42,871 bases of DNA, from positions 1 through 42,871 of the forward strand of contig NZ_JAAXLA010000062.1 of assembly GCF_012911935.1 (NCBI RefSeq). The letters run 5' to 3'. Both the position numbers and the translations under genes were made by a program. Of this stretch, positions 22,680 to 30,733 are shown piece by piece. Below the pieces are notes generated by a model. The model was not told the DNA's origin. It made no database searches and saw only the letters and a list, made by a program, of their open reading frames with translations. This DNA comes from Pseudonocardia acidicola (GTDB lineage Bacteria > Actinomycetota > Actinomycetes > Mycobacteriales > Pseudonocardiaceae). Numbering within the stretch: position 1 is the first letter of the stretch; every line of letters begins with the position of its first letter.

Positions 22680-24215
22680 TCAGTCGGAGCCGAGCACCGC
22701 CTGCACCGTGAGCGGGCGGCCGTCCCGGACCAGGTGCACCTGCACCGTGTCGCCGGGCTTGTGCTCGCGCACCGCGACCACCAGCTCGTCGGCCCCGGCG
22801 ATGGTCCGGTCGTCCAGCTTGACGATCACGTCGCCCTCGACGACACCGGCTGCGGCCGCCGGGCCGCCGTCCACCACGTTCTGCACCTGGGCGCCGTCGG
22901 TGATGCCGTCGGTGACCGACTTGGTGTTGACGCCGAGGTCGGCGTGTTTGACGACCCCGGTGCGGATCAGCTCCTGGGCGATGCCGCGGGCGTCGTCGAT
23001 GGGGATGGCGAACCCGAGGCCGATCGAGCCGCCCTCGCCCTGACCGAGGCTGCGGATCGCGGTGTTGATGCCGACCACGGCCCCCGTGGAGTCGACGAGC
23101 GGCCCGCCGGAGTTGCCGGGGTTGATCGCGGCGTCGGTCTGGATCGCGTCGATCACGGCGTTGGCGCCGGTCTCCCCGCTGTCGAGGCGCACCGGCCGGT
23201 TCAGCGCGCTCACGATGCCGTCGGTCACGGTGCCGGCCAGCCCGAGCGGCGACCCGATGGCGAGCACGCCGTCGCCGACCGCGAGCGAGTGCGACGACCC
23301 GATACGGGCCACGGTCGGGTTGCTCACCGCCACCTTGACCACGGCCAGGTCGGTCTTCGGGTCGCGCCCGACGATCTGCGCGGGTGTGCGGGTGCCGTCG
23401 CTGAAGATCGCCTCGATGTCGGAGCCCTGGGCGTCGGCCGCGGGTGCGACGACGTGGTTGTTGGTCAGCACGTACCCGGAGGGGTCGATGACGATCCCGG
23501 ACCCGGTCCCGCCCTGGTCCCCCACCCGGATCTCGATCGAGACCACGGCGGGCACCACGCGTGCGGCGATGTCCGCGACGGAGCCCGGCGGACGTTCCTT
23601 CGCCGCGGTCACGGAGGTGAGCGTCGCCCCGGGCTCGGTGAGCGCCGAAGCGCCGTCCGCGGTCAGCCGGCCGATCAGCCCGCCTGCGGCTCCGATGAGC
23701 AGCGCCATGATGCCGAGCAGCGCCAGCGCCCGCGGCTCGACCCGTCGGCCGAACAGCACCTCGCGCACGCTCAGTCGTGCCCCCGGCCCCCCGGGAGCCG
23801 GCACGGCCGCGGGCTCGGCGGGCGCGGGGGGGCCGAGTTCGGCGGCGCTACCCGGGTTGCGCCACGGGTCGATGTCGGCCGGGACGTCCCCCGCGTTCCA
23901 GAAGGTGTCGGGTCCGGCCGGGTCCGTGCCGTTGTGCTGCGGGTCGGGCGGGCGCTGCAGCGCTGTGGTGTCGCCGGGGCCGCGGCCGAACGCGCCGGCC
24001 AGGGCGGGCGGTGGCGGCGGCGCCGGCGAGGATCCCGCGACCGGGCCGCCGTTGACCTGGTCGCCGCGGGCGAACCCGCCGCGCACACCGTCGGGGCGAC
24101 CGAAAACCGACGCCGCCCCGGCGTCCACGGGCGGGCGCTCCAGCGGGCGCGGTCCCAGCCGCGGCGGCTCCGGCCCGGCCGCAGCGCGCTCGGCGGCGTC
24201 CTGCTCGTCGCTCAT
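22680..24215 (-). CDS. htrA: HtrA/DegP-like serine protease
   Basis: The 511-residue protein has a long Pro/Gly-rich cytoplasmic part (1-~155), one membrane helix (ALALLGIMALLIGAAGGLIG) and an extracytoplasmic trypsin-like domain with triad His in TNNHVVAP, Asp in KTDLAVVK and Ser in NPGNSGGPLVD. A C-terminal PDZ domain follows (GPAAAAGVVEGDVIVKLDDR). It should degrade or refold damaged envelope proteins. It lies in the sigE-rseA-htrA-tatB order known from mycobacteria, where HtrA-type proteins are part of the envelope-stress response. The ATG at 24215 is ~100 nt after the rseA stop, so it may have its own promoter as well. Confidence 0.93.
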   Translation of the reverse strand: MSDEQDAAERAAAGPEPPRLGPRPLERPPVDAGAASVFGRPDGVRGGFARGDQVNGGPVAGSSPAPPPPPALAGAFGRGPGDTTALQRPPDPQHNGTDPAGPDTFWNAGDVPADIDPWRNPGSAAELGPPAPAEPAAVPAPGGPGARLSVREVLFGRRVEPRALALLGIMALLIGAAGGLIGRLTADGASALTEPGATLTSVTAAKERPPGSVADIAARVVPAVVSIEIRVGDQGGTGSGIVIDPSGYVLTNNHVVAPAADAQGSDIEAIFSDGTRTPAQIVGRDPKTDLAVVKVAVSNPTVARIGSSHSLAVGDGVLAIGSPLGLAGTVTDGIVSALNRPVRLDSGETGANAVIDAIQTDAAINPGNSGGPLVDSTGAVVGINTAIRSLGQGEGGSIGLGFAIPIDDARGIAQELIRTGVVKHADLGVNTKSVTDGITDGAQVQNVVDGGPAAAAGVVEGDVIVKLDDRTIAGADELVVAVREHKPGDTVQVHLVRDGRPLTVQAVLGSD

Positions 24216-24315
24216 CGCGGGCCGGCTCTCCTGGGTGCGGGATCGGGCGGAAGACTCGCCTCCCAGCCTGCCTCAGGCCGGGTGAAGTCCGCGTAGCCGG
24301 GCGCCGCCGGGGCCG

Positions 24316-25077
24316 TCAGTGCTGCCCGGCGACCGGGAAGCTGGGGGGCATCGTGTCCAGGCGGTGGGTCAGGTCGGTCTGCGTCACCGTCGGGGACGGG
24401 GTCTCGGCCGCGGCGGGGGTCGCGGTCGCGCCGGAGGCCGGCGACATCCGGGCGTCGAGCACGGCACCGGCCTGCGCGCCGTTGCCGAGCAGGGAACCAC
24501 CGAGGACGCCGCGGTCGGCGGCCGGCACCGCGGTGGGCGCGTCGATCGAGGCGGACGGCGCGGCGAGGGCCAGCGCGCCCAGGGCGAGCCCGGACACGGC
24601 GGCGCCCGCGCCCAGGCGCATCCGGCGATGCATCGTCGAGCGCCGGTCGGGCACGCTCCGGGGGACGCCTGCGCCGGGGGCGGGGCGCTCCGGCGGGTGC
24701 GGCGGCACCGCGGCCGGCGGGTGCGGCGGCACCGCGGCCGGCGTGGGCCGCAGCACGGAGACGAACCGGCCCTCGGCCGTCATCGCCAGCCCCGGGGGCG
24801 GGCCGGGGAGATCGGTGTCCTGCGGGATCGCCCGCAAGCTGGACAGCAGCGACGACGGCATGCTGGGCCCGGCGGCGGAGCGCAGCGCTGCCCGGACCTG
24901 TCCCTGCGCGATGACCTCGGCGGCACATTCGGGGCAGTGCGCGACGTGCTGGCTCGCCCGGGCGTGCGCGCCGGCCGTGAGCTCGTCGTCGACGAAGGCG
25001 ACGATCGCATCCAGGGTCAGATGCGCCTCACCCCAGTCCGGCGCGCTCACCGAAAAGCGCCGGCGCGCATCGGTCAT
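24316..25077 (-). CDS. rseA: Zinc-binding anti-sigma factor (RseA-type)
   Basis: The 253-residue protein has an N-terminal ZAS domain: DAIVAFVDDEL, then His44-x3-Cys48-x2-Cys51 (HVAHCPEC), which binds zinc and holds the sigma factor. A Pro-rich region follows with two copies of PPHPPAAV, then a single hydrophobic segment (AVSGLALGALALAAP) that could span the membrane, and a C-terminal tail. It should sequester the ECF sigma factor encoded immediately upstream, with stress-triggered release. The ATG at 25077 overlaps the sigE stop as ATGA, implying a coupled ratio. The membrane segment is short and might instead leave the protein soluble. Confidence 0.9.
   Translation of the reverse strand: MTDARRRFSVSAPDWGEAHLTLDAIVAFVDDELTAGAHARASQHVAHCPECAAEVIAQGQVRAALRSAAGPSMPSSLLSSLRAIPQDTDLPGPPPGLAMTAEGRFVSVLRPTPAAVPPHPPAAVPPHPPERPAPGAGVPRSVPDRRSTMHRRMRLGAGAAVSGLALGALALAAPSASIDAPTAVPAADRGVLGGSLLGNGAQAGAVLDARMSPASGATATPAAAETPSPTVTQTDLTHRLDTMPPSFPVAGQH
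24692..24739. repeat. Perfect 24-bp direct repeat inside rseA
   Basis: Two exact adjacent 24-bp copies (24692-24715 and 24716-24739) encode PPHPPAAV twice in the Pro-rich linker. They are in frame, so slippage would change linker length only. Confidence 0.9.
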
Positions 25078-25721
25078 CCGTTGACCTCCCCAGCAAGAAC
25101 GACAGGGCCCATGTCCGTCATCTCCGCCGTGGCCCGGCGACGCTCCAGCGCACTGCGAAGGGCTGCCCGGCCGCGATGGATCCTGCTTCGCACAGTACCC
25201 AGCTTCACGCCCAAGGTGGCACCGATCTCCTCGTAGGAGAGGCCCTCGACGTCACACAGCACCACCGCGGCGCGGAACTCCGGCGCCAACTCGTCGAGCG
25301 CCGCCTGCAGTGTCGGGTCGAGATGGGTCTCAGAGAACACGACCTCGGGCTCGGGCCCACCGCCGGGGATCCGGTCGGTGTCCTCCGGCAGGCCCTCCAT
25401 CCGGACCCGGGCCCGGCGGCGCACCATGTCGAGGAACAGGTTCGTCGTGATGCGGTGCAGCCAGCCCTCGAAGGTGCCGGGCCGGTAGGACGCGAGCGAG
25501 CGGAACACCCGGATGAACGTCTCCTGGGTGAGGTCCTCGGCGTCGTGCGGGTTCCCGGTGAGCCGGTAGGCGAGACGGTAGACGCGGTCACCGTGCTCGC
25601 GCACGACCTCGTCCCAGCTCGGCGGCGTCCAGTCGGCGCCCTCCCCGGGCAGCACGGTAGCGGTCGGGGCCTGCGCCGTCGGCCGGGCACCGAGCTGTGC
25701 GGTGGCTGGGCGGTCGGTCAT
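25074..25721 (-). CDS. sigE: ECF sigma factor SigE
   Basis: The 215-residue sigma-70 ECF protein has region 2 at ~45-110 (VYRLAYRLTGNPHDAEDLTQETFIRVFRSL) for -10 and core binding, and region 4 at ~145-200 (YEEIGATLGVKLGTVRSRIHRGRAAL) for -35 binding. The rseA gene overlaps it by 4 nt and htrA and tatB follow, the arrangement of mycobacterial SigE. The ATG at 25721 follows GGAGG at a rather long 12-nt spacing. A candidate ECF-type promoter (GGAAC ... CGTT) lies upstream, suggesting autoregulation. The acidic, Ala/Thr/Pro-rich first ~35 residues may be regulatory or mis-assigned. Confidence 0.92.
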   Translation of the reverse strand: MTDRPATAQLGARPTAQAPTATVLPGEGADWTPPSWDEVVREHGDRVYRLAYRLTGNPHDAEDLTQETFIRVFRSLASYRPGTFEGWLHRITTNLFLDMVRRRARVRMEGLPEDTDRIPGGGPEPEVVFSETHLDPTLQAALDELAPEFRAAVVLCDVEGLSYEEIGATLGVKLGTVRSRIHRGRAALRSALERRRATAEMTDMGPVVLAGEVNG

Positions 25722-25764
25722 CGGGGGAGCGCACCTCCTGCGGCGGGTCGTACCGCTGTGGGGA

Positions 25765-25790
25765 AACGTCCCGCACGGTGCCCGTGTTCC
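25765..25790 (-). promoter_or_regulatory. Candidate ECF sigma autoregulatory promoter of sigE
   Basis: On the minus strand GGAAC (25790-25786) is followed after 17 nt by CGTT (25768-25765), close to the GGAAC/CGTT pattern of mycobacterial SigE promoters. It lies 44 nt before the sigE ATG. The remainder of the 231-nt interval to the methyltransferase gene holds no gene. Confidence 0.55.
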
Positions 25791-25939
25791 CGGACCCCGG
25801 CGGGGCGACGGTCGACGACCCCGACCGTGCTGGTGACAACAGTCCCTTATGGGCGTGAAGGACGGGTGAGAAGCATCTGAGAAGAACCTGTGAATACGAC
25901 GGACCGGTATCGCTGCGCAGTGCCGAATCCGCAGCGCAG

Positions 25940-25952
25940 TAGCCTCTTGACC
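25940..25952 (+). promoter_or_regulatory. Leaderless -10 for the O-methyltransferase gene
   Basis: TAGCCT (25940-25945) is followed after 7 nt by the ATG at 25953, with no Shine-Dalgarno. This decides against the longer GTG start at 25890. Confidence 0.55.
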
Positions 25953-26618
25953 ATGACCGGCCCCGCTGACGACGTCCCGGGCGACGCCGCCACCGGCGCC
26001 ACCGTTCGCGACTACGTCGAATCCTACCTCGCCGAGGACGACGTCCTGGCTGCCGCACGGGCCCGCGCCGCGGATGCCGGGAGCGTGCCGATCGGGCCCG
26101 GCGGCGGCGCCGGGCTGTGCTTCCTGGCCGCGACGATCGGGGCCCGCGCCGTGGTGGAGATCGGCACCGGGACGGGCGTCAGCGGGCTGTGGCTGCTGCG
26201 CGGGATGGCTCCCGACGGCGTGCTGACCTCGATCGACATCGACCCGGAGCAGCAGCGCGGCGCCCGCAGCGGGTTCATCGAGGCCGGCTACGGGCCCTCC
26301 CGGCTGCGGCTGATCAACGGGATGGCGCTGGAGGTGCTTCCCCGGCTCACCGACGGCGGCTACGACCTGGTGTTCGTCGACGCGGAGCGGTCCGAGTACA
26401 CCCGCTACCTCGACGAGGCGATCCGGCTGCTGCGCCCCGGCGGGGTGGTCGCGCTCAACCACGCCCTCGGTCACGGCCGGGTGGCCGATCCCGGCGCCCA
26501 CGACGCCGACACGCTCGCGCTGCGCGAGGTGACCCACCAGGTCCGCGCGGACGAGCGACTGGTCTCGGTGCTGCTACCCCTCGGGGCGGGTCTGCTCGTG
26601 GCGACGAAGGTGCGGTAG
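25953..26618 (+). CDS. O-methyltransferase (catechol/caffeoyl-CoA type)
   Basis: The 221-residue protein belongs to the small O-methyltransferase family 3. The SAM loop is VVEIGTGTGVSGLWLL, the acidic residue follows in LTSIDIDPE, and DLVFVDAERSEYTRYLDEAIRLLRPGGVV supplies the metal and catalytic acid region. It diverges from sigE, exactly as Rv1220c does in M. tuberculosis. The substrate is unknown. The metal-dependent members methylate catechol-like groups, but this Asp-Ala-Glu (DAER) variant differs from the usual DADK. The gene is probably leaderless. Confidence 0.88.
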   Translation: MTGPADDVPGDAATGATVRDYVESYLAEDDVLAAARARAADAGSVPIGPGGGAGLCFLAATIGARAVVEIGTGTGVSGLWLLRGMAPDGVLTSIDIDPEQQRGARSGFIEAGYGPSRLRLINGMALEVLPRLTDGGYDLVFVDAERSEYTRYLDEAIRLLRPGGVVALNHALGHGRVADPGAHDADTLALREVTHQVRADERLVSVLLPLGAGLLVATKVR

Positions 26619-26649
26619 GCCCGCGCCGGCACGGTCGCGGAGCACCCGC

Positions 26650-27897
26650 TCAGAGCGCGGTCGCGCCCTTGCCGAGCACGACGACCCCGCCCGGGCTCAC
26701 CGTGTAGCGCGCCCGGTCCAGCGCGAGGTCGACCCCGACGAGCGCGCCGTCGGGCACCACCACGTTCTTGTCCAGGATCGCGCCGCGCACCACCGCGCCG
26801 CGCCCGATCCGGGCACCCGGCAGCAGCACGGAGTCCGAAACCTCGGCACCGGCCTGGATGATCACGTTCGGGCTGATCACAGAACGGCGCACGATGGCCC
26901 CGGAGATGATCGTGCCGGCACCGACGATCGAGTCCTGCGCGATGCCGCCCTCGACGAACTTGGCCGGGGGCAGCGGCGGCGTCGCCGTGCGGATCGGCCA
27001 CCGGTCGTTGTAGAGGTTGAAGATCGGGTGTACCGAGACGAGGTCGGTGTGTGCGTCGTAGTAAGCGTCGACCGTGCCGACGTCGCGCCAGTAGCCGGAG
27101 TCGCGGTCCGTGGCGCCGGGGACCACGTTGTCGGCGAAGTCGTAGACGTGGGCGTCACCCTCGCGGACCAGCCGCGGGATGATGTCGCCGCCCATGTCGT
27201 GGTCGGAGTCGCCGTCCTCGGCATCGGCGCGCAGCGCGTCGAGCAGCACCTCGGTGGTGAAGACGTAGTTGCCCATGGAGGCGAACGTCACGTCCGGGTC
27301 GTCGGGCACCGCGGGCGGTTCGGACGGCTTCTCCAGGAAGTCGACGATCCGGCCTTCGGCGTCGGAGTTGATGCAGCCGAACGCCTTCGCCTCCGCGCGC
27401 GGCACCCGGATCCCGGCCACGGTGACGCCGGCCCCGCTGGTGATGTGCTGGGCGAGCATCTGGCCCGGGTCCATGCGGTAGACGTGGTCGGCCCCGAACA
27501 CCGCGATGTAGTCGGGTCGCTCGTCGTAGACGAGGTTCAGGCTCTGGAAGATCGCGTCAGCGCTGCCGGTGTACCAACGCCGGCCGAGCCGCTGCTGGGC
27601 CGGGACCGTGGTGATGTACTGCCCGAGCACGCTGGACAGCCGCCACGTCGTGGAGATGTGCCGGTCCAGCGAGTGCGACTTGTACTGCGTCAGCACGCAG
27701 ATCCGGTGCAGCCCGGCGTTGACCAGGTTGGACAGCACGAAGTCGATCAATCGGTAGTTCCCGCCGAACGGCACGGCCGGCTTGGCCCGGTCGGCCGTCA
27801 GCGGCCACAGCCGCTTTCCCTCACCGCCGGCCAGCACGATGCCGAGCACGTTGGCCGGCAGCCCACCGGGTGCGGCAGGGATTCGCCCCGAGGTCAT
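26650..27897 (-). CDS. glgC: Glucose-1-phosphate adenylyltransferase GlgC
   Basis: The 415-residue enzyme makes ADP-glucose from ATP and glucose-1-phosphate. Visible features are the nucleotide-binding VLGIVLAGGEGKRLWPLTADRAKPAVPFGG, the substrate region FGADHVYRMDP, FLEKPSEPP with the G1P-binding Glu-Lys, and a C-terminal left-handed beta-helix (from ~300) for allostery. Starting at the ATG at 27897 gives MTSGRIPAAPGGLPANVLG, and the ATG overlaps the stop of a 21-codon upstream ORF. A longer in-frame start at 27948 is possible but less likely. There is no clear Shine-Dalgarno. GlgM, encoded divergently, uses its product. Confidence 0.93.
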   Translation of the reverse strand: MTSGRIPAAPGGLPANVLGIVLAGGEGKRLWPLTADRAKPAVPFGGNYRLIDFVLSNLVNAGLHRICVLTQYKSHSLDRHISTTWRLSSVLGQYITTVPAQQRLGRRWYTGSADAIFQSLNLVYDERPDYIAVFGADHVYRMDPGQMLAQHITSGAGVTVAGIRVPRAEAKAFGCINSDAEGRIVDFLEKPSEPPAVPDDPDVTFASMGNYVFTTEVLLDALRADAEDGDSDHDMGGDIIPRLVREGDAHVYDFADNVVPGATDRDSGYWRDVGTVDAYYDAHTDLVSVHPIFNLYNDRWPIRTATPPLPPAKFVEGGIAQDSIVGAGTIISGAIVRRSVISPNVIIQAGAEVSDSVLLPGARIGRGAVVRGAILDKNVVVPDGALVGVDLALDRARYTVSPGGVVVLGKGATAL

Positions 27898-27959
27898 CGA
27901 CGCCACTCGCTCATCCAGGCTCCGCCGGACCGGACATCCAGCAGGCATCGTGCGGTCAC
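27894..27959 (-). CDS. Possible 21-codon leader ORF upstream of glgC
   Basis: A GTG at 27959 opens an ORF of 21 codons (V-T-A-R-C-L-L-D-V-R-S-G-G-A-W-M-S-E-W-R-R) ending in a TGA that overlaps the glgC ATG as ATGA (27897-27894). TAAGGT lies 7 nt before the GTG, the spacing of other leaderless starts in this window. If real, ribosomes ending here would re-initiate on glgC, which lacks a good ribosome-binding site. The peptide has no family resemblance, and it could be chance. Confidence 0.4.
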   Translation of the reverse strand: MTARCLLDVRSGGAWMSEWRR

Positions 27960-27972
27960 ACCGAGGACCTTA
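27960..27972 (-). promoter_or_regulatory. Candidate glgC leader promoter -10
   Basis: TAAGGT (27972-27967 on the minus strand) is placed 7 nt before the GTG of the leader ORF. The -35 region is not convincing. Confidence 0.4.
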
Positions 27973-28045
27973 GTGGGAGTTCACAAGGACCGGCCACATC
28001 TAGAGCCCGGCATGGCGCGGACTCGGCTCGGCCGCACGGAGGAAG

Positions 28046-28058
28046 TAGCGTGCTCCGG
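28046..28058 (+). promoter_or_regulatory. Leaderless -10 of glgM
   Basis: TAGCGT (28046-28051) is followed after 7 nt by the GTG at 28059. A GGAGGAAG just upstream would alternatively serve an in-frame GTG at 28050. Confidence 0.4.
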
Positions 28059-29225
28059 GTGCGCATCGGTCTGCTCACCCGTGAATACCCCCCCGACGTG
28101 TACGGCGGTGCCGGCGTCCATGTCGGGCACCTGGTTCCGGCGCTACGCGGGCTGAGCCCGGACGTCACCGTCGACGTGCACTGTTTCGGCGAGGCCCGGG
28201 ACGGTCAGCCCGGCACCTACGCCTACCAGCCGCCGGACGCCCTGGCCGACGCGAACCCGGCGCTGCAGACCCTCGGCGTCGACCTGTCGATGGTCGCCGG
28301 GCTGGCCGGCGTCGACGTGGCGCACTCGCACACCTGGTACGCCAACATGGCCGGGCACCTGGCGAAGGTGCTGCACGACGTGCCGCACGTGGTGACCGCG
28401 CACTCGCTGGAGCCGCGCCGGCCGTGGAAGGCCGAGCAGCTCGGCGGCGGCTACCGGCTGTCGTCCTGGGTGGAGCGGACCGCCTACGAGCACGCCGACG
28501 CCGTCATCGCGGTCAGCGAGGGCATGCGCTCCGACGTGCTGGACTGCTACCCCACGCTCGACCCGGCCCGGGTGCACGTGGTGCACAACGGCATCGACAC
28601 CGGCTTCTACCGGCCCGATCCGGCGCGCGACGCGGTGCGCGCGGCCGGGGTCGATCCGGACCGGCCCATCGTCGTGTTCGTCGGGCGGATCACCCGGCAG
28701 AAGGGGCTCGGGCACCTCGTCGAGGCGGCGCACGCGATCAGCCACGACGCCCAGATCGTGCTGTGCGCGGGCGCGCCGGACACGCGCGAGATCGCCGAGG
28801 AGACCGAGAAGGCCGTCGCCGAGCTGTCCGCGGCGCGGCCCGGGGTGCTCTGGGTGCGCCGGATGCTCGAGACCGCCGAGATCCGCCAGCTGCTCTCCGC
28901 GGCGACCGTGTTCGTCTGTCCCTCGGTCTACGAGCCGCTGGGCATCGTCAATCTGGAGGCGATGGCGTGCGGGACCGCGGTGGTGGCCTCCGACGTGGGT
29001 GGCATCCCAGAGGTCGTCGACGACGGCGTCACCGGGCTGCTCGTGCACTTCGACGAGCACCACGTCGAGGAGTTCCGGGCCGGGCTCGCGAAAGCGGTCA
29101 ACACGGTGCTGGCCGACCCCGAGCGGGCCGCGCAGATGGGCCGGGCGGGCAGGGAGCGCGCCGAGCGGGAGTTCTCCTGGGAGCAGGCCGCGCAGCGGAC
29201 GATGGAGATCTACCGAAGCCTCTGA
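28059..29225 (+). CDS. glgM: GT4 glycosyltransferase, glycogen/maltose-1-phosphate synthase GlgM
   Basis: The protein has 388 residues from the GTG at 28059 (MRIGLLTREYPPDVYGGAGVHV). The two-Rossmann GT-B fold is shown by HSHTWYANMAGHLA, NGIDTGFYRP, VVFVGRITRQKG and the GT4 EX7E motif in SVYEPLGIVNLEAMA. M. tuberculosis Rv1212c, which it closely resembles from memory, uses ADP-glucose and glucose-1-phosphate to make maltose-1-phosphate for GlgE, so glycogen synthase is only a secondary name. GlgC is divergent and supplies ADP-glucose. The N-terminal choice matches the mycobacterial protein; GTG 28050 would add three residues. Confidence 0.9.
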   Translation: MRIGLLTREYPPDVYGGAGVHVGHLVPALRGLSPDVTVDVHCFGEARDGQPGTYAYQPPDALADANPALQTLGVDLSMVAGLAGVDVAHSHTWYANMAGHLAKVLHDVPHVVTAHSLEPRRPWKAEQLGGGYRLSSWVERTAYEHADAVIAVSEGMRSDVLDCYPTLDPARVHVVHNGIDTGFYRPDPARDAVRAAGVDPDRPIVVFVGRITRQKGLGHLVEAAHAISHDAQIVLCAGAPDTREIAEETEKAVAELSAARPGVLWVRRMLETAEIRQLLSAATVFVCPSVYEPLGIVNLEAMACGTAVVASDVGGIPEVVDDGVTGLLVHFDEHHVEEFRAGLAKAVNTVLADPERAAQMGRAGRERAEREFSWEQAAQRTMEIYRSL

Positions 29226-29265
29226 GTGGCCGGCGCCGGCCTGCGCGGGTCGCGGCGGCGTGGCT

Positions 29266-29301
29266 CCGGTGGCCCGGCCGCAGCACCGGCCGGGCCACCG
29301 G
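29266..29301. terminator. Strong hairpin between glgM and DUF3117
   Basis: Fifteen-base arms (29266-29280 and 29287-29301) pair perfectly around a 6-nt loop, all G/C-rich, between two convergent stops (29225 and 29310). It is likely a bidirectional terminator. Confidence 0.75.
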
Positions 29302-29309
29302 GTGGGCGG

Positions 29310-29477
29310 TCAGCCCGACGCCGCCTTCAGCGCGTCGCCCAGGTCGCTGGCCTCTTCGGGGGTCATCTCCACGACCAGGCGACCACCGCCCTCGAGCGGT
29401 ACGCGCATCACGATGCCCCGACCCTCCTTGGTCACTTCCAGGGGACCGTCGCCGGTCCGGGGCTTCATCGCCGCCAT
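29310..29477 (-). CDS. DUF3117 small protein
   Basis: The 55-residue protein is MAAMKPRTGDGPLEVTKEGR at the N-terminus, then IVMRVPLEGGGRLVVEMTPEE and a helical end, and it is the whole family length. DUF3117 is a near-universal actinobacterial small protein of unknown function, equal to Rv1211 in the same neighbourhood. The ATG at 29477 follows GGAGGGAG; a second ATG three codons on is possible. The 175 nt upstream (29478-29652) carry no gene, only a short hairpin (29600-29614) that may end tagA transcription. Confidence 0.9.
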   Translation of the reverse strand: MAAMKPRTGDGPLEVTKEGRGIVMRVPLEGGGRLVVEMTPEEASDLGDALKAASG

Positions 29478-29652
29478 CTCGTGCTCCCTCCGTTGTCTCT
29501 CGTTCAGGGCGCCGGTGCGCTTGGGGAGCGCGCACGGGCGGGATGTGTGTGGATATTCTCCCCCATCGCTCTGTGTGGAGTACAACCGAGGCGATCAACT
29601 CGTCTGGGAGACGACTGGCGTTCACACTGTGCAATCGTTGTGTCGCCGCACG

Positions 29653-30243
29653 TTAGCGGTCGGCCCGCGCGGCGCGCCAGCATTCCGCGATGTGGTCGTC
29701 GACCAGACCGGCGGCCTGCATCAGCGCGTAGCACGTCGTCGGCCCGACGAAGCGCAGCCCGCGCCGCTTGAGTTCCTTCGCCATCGCCGTGGACTCCGGC
29801 GTGGTGGCCGGGACGGCGTCGATCGTGGCGGGCCGCGGGTGTCGCTGCGGGTCCGGCGCGAACGACCACAACAGCTCGTCGAGCGGGGTGCCCAGGTCGA
29901 GCACCACCCGGGCGTTGTGCACCGTCGCCTCGATCTTGCTGCGGTTGCGGACGATGCCGGCGTCCCCGAGCAGGCGGGCCACGTCGGAGTCGGTGAAGCG
30001 GGCCACCGCCGCGGGATCGAACCCGGCGAACGCGGCCCGGAACGCCGGCCGCTTGCGCAGGATGACCAGCCAGGACAAGCCGGACTGGAAGCCCTCCAGG
30101 CTGAGCCGTTCGAACAACGCGGCGACCCCGTGCAGCGGCACGCCCCACTCGTCGTCGTGATAGGCGACGTACTCCGGCGCGGAGGTCGCCCACGCGCAGC
30201 GCACCCGGCCGTCGGGTGCGGTCGTCACGGCGGGTTCGGCCAC
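29653..30243 (-). CDS. tag: DNA-3-methyladenine glycosylase I
   Basis: The 196-residue protein removes 3-methyladenine from alkylated DNA. The helix-hairpin family core YHDDEWGVPLHGVAALFERLSLEGFQSGLSW is typical of Tag, and zinc ligands are present as Cys in RCAWA, His in AYHDDEW and His/Cys in DDHIAECW. The catalytic Glu in LSLEGFQ is conserved. The GTG start at 30243 lies 1 nt after the SRPBCC gene stop, so it is the last gene of a long leftward operon. It corresponds to Rv1210 (tagA). Confidence 0.93.
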   Translation of the reverse strand: MAEPAVTTAPDGRVRCAWATSAPEYVAYHDDEWGVPLHGVAALFERLSLEGFQSGLSWLVILRKRPAFRAAFAGFDPAAVARFTDSDVARLLGDAGIVRNRSKIEATVHNARVVLDLGTPLDELLWSFAPDPQRHPRPATIDAVPATTPESTAMAKELKRRGLRFVGPTTCYALMQAAGLVDDHIAECWRAARADR

Positions 30244-30244
30244 C

Positions 30245-30733
30245 TCAGTGCGCCCGGCCCTGCTGGTACGCCGCCTCGCACTGCCGCGCCAGCCGTCCCA
30301 GCGAATACGCCACGCCCGCCCGGAACGCCGGGCGGACCAGCGGCCAGCCCGCCCGGCCGAGCGCCCCGAGCGGCAGCTCCAGCAGCTCGCTCCACAGGAA
30401 CCGGGACCGGTCCGGGCCCACCCCGGCGACCTCGAACACGCCGTCACCGCGGACCACCGCGCCGGTGTGCCGGACGACGCACCGGAACGGGCCGCCCGGT
30501 GCCGACGCGGTCCACTCGGTGATCTCCATGGTGTCCGGTACCCCGAGCGGCCCGACCCCGGTGACCGCACGCAGCGTCGAGCCGACCGACCGGCCGTCGC
30601 CGCCGGTCACCTCGACCCGGGTGCCGAGCATCCAGTCGCCCTGGCCCGCCCAGTCGGTGACCGCCGCCCAGACGGCCTCGGCCGGCGCGGCCACGTCCAC
30701 CGGGACGGTCAGCTCGACGCGGCCGGCACTCAT
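30245..30733 (-). CDS. SRPBCC-family lipid/ligand-binding protein
   Basis: The 162-residue protein has the START/SRPBCC pattern: VELTVPVDVAAPAEAVWAAVTDWAGQGDWMLGTRVEV at the N-terminus, a beta-rich middle with RCVVRHTGAVVRGDGVFEVAG, and a long C-terminal helix (AGVAYSLGRLARQCEAAYQQG). Family members bind hydrophobic ligands or act as cyclases. No ligand is predictable. The ATG at 30733 overlaps the preceding gene's stop as ATGA, so translation is coupled to the DivIVA-like protein. Confidence 0.85.
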   Translation of the reverse strand: MSAGRVELTVPVDVAAPAEAVWAAVTDWAGQGDWMLGTRVEVTGGDGRSVGSTLRAVTGVGPLGVPDTMEITEWTASAPGGPFRCVVRHTGAVVRGDGVFEVAGVGPDRSRFLWSELLELPLGALGRAGWPLVRPAFRAGVAYSLGRLARQCEAAYQQGRAH

